Positions 22,023 to 22,061 of a DNA stretch of 22,061 bases are shown in pieces. The notes beneath the pieces were generated by a model, which saw only the letters and a list, made by a program, of their open reading frames with translations, did not search any database and had not been told where the DNA came from. Where the stretch lies: positions 1-22,061 of the IMG/VR virus record IMGVR_UViG_3300031565_000427. One strand, 5' to 3'. Both the position numbers and the translations under genes were made by a program. This DNA is from a virus. How positions within the stretch are numbered: the first letter of the stretch is position 1; every line of letters starts with the position of its first letter.

Positions 22023-22061
22023 CTACTTAATATAATCATTTATTTCAGCGAATGTGCTGCC
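22023..22061 (-). CDS. C-terminal end of an unknown protein, cut by the window edge
   Basis: The minus strand from the right edge reads GSTFAEINDYIK followed by TAG at 22025-22023. The stop overlaps the ribosome site of the next gene (TAGGAG) and is 8 nt before its ATG, the spacing seen between true neighbours here. Twelve residues cannot identify the product. Confidence 0.4.
   Translation of the reverse strand, partial: GSTFAEINDYIK

Overview
The window is a contiguous block of the packaging, head and tail genes of a tailed double-stranded DNA phage or prophage, about 22 kb. Nearly every gene lies on the minus strand, so the biological reading direction is from the right edge (22061) to the left edge (1). 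Recognisable modules are a small terminase, a large terminase with complete ATPase and nuclease motifs, a portal, a Mu F/SPP1 gp7-like head protein, a herpes-assemblin-like protease with scaffold, an HK97-fold major capsid protein, a tail completion protein, a tail tube, a lambda G/GT-like frameshifted chaperone pair, a tape measure, fibre proteins and a hub-like protein. No sheath gene lies between the tail terminator-like protein and the tube, so I infer a non-contractile (siphovirus) tail. No integrase, lysis or replication gene is visible. The host cannot be named. Shine-Dalgarno-led genes and a Sec signal peptide on one fibre fit a bacterial, probably Gram-negative, host, but this is weak inference.

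Right edge, 22061 to 20287: the C-terminus of an unknown protein, a 55-residue coiled-coil protein, a ParB-domain/DNA methyltransferase fusion, and the small terminase overlapping it. Centre right, 20310 to 19799: a three-gene cassette on the opposite (plus) strand encoding a 90-residue unknown protein, a 30-residue single-pass membrane peptide and a 47-residue ribbon-helix-helix DNA-binding protein. It sits exactly between the small and large terminase genes and is preceded by a perfect tandem 10-bp repeat that looks like an operator. Next, 19746 to 11472: large terminase, a DUF3307-type membrane protein, the Mu F-like protein, portal, a small unknown protein, protease-scaffold with a likely internal scaffold start, a decoration-like protein and the major capsid gene. 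A very stable UUCG hairpin follows the capsid gene.

From 11414 to 1: head-tail connector candidates, a virion morphogenesis/tail completion protein, a tail terminator-like protein, the tail tube with an added C-terminal domain, and the tail chaperone with an A9 slippery run that fuses it to the next reading frame. These are followed by the tape measure, a distal tail protein, a fibre with four tandem repeats in an A-B-A-B pattern, a second fibre with a signal peptide, and a partial hub-like tail-tip protein running off the left edge. Genes are very tightly packed, mostly with 1 to 26 nt overlaps, so translational coupling within long leftward transcripts is likely. No gap exceeds 60 nt, so there is no unexplained non-coding stretch. 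The most interesting features are the reverse-strand regulatory cassette with its operator-like repeats, the frameshift, the internal scaffold start, the capsid hairpin and the A-B-A-B fibre.
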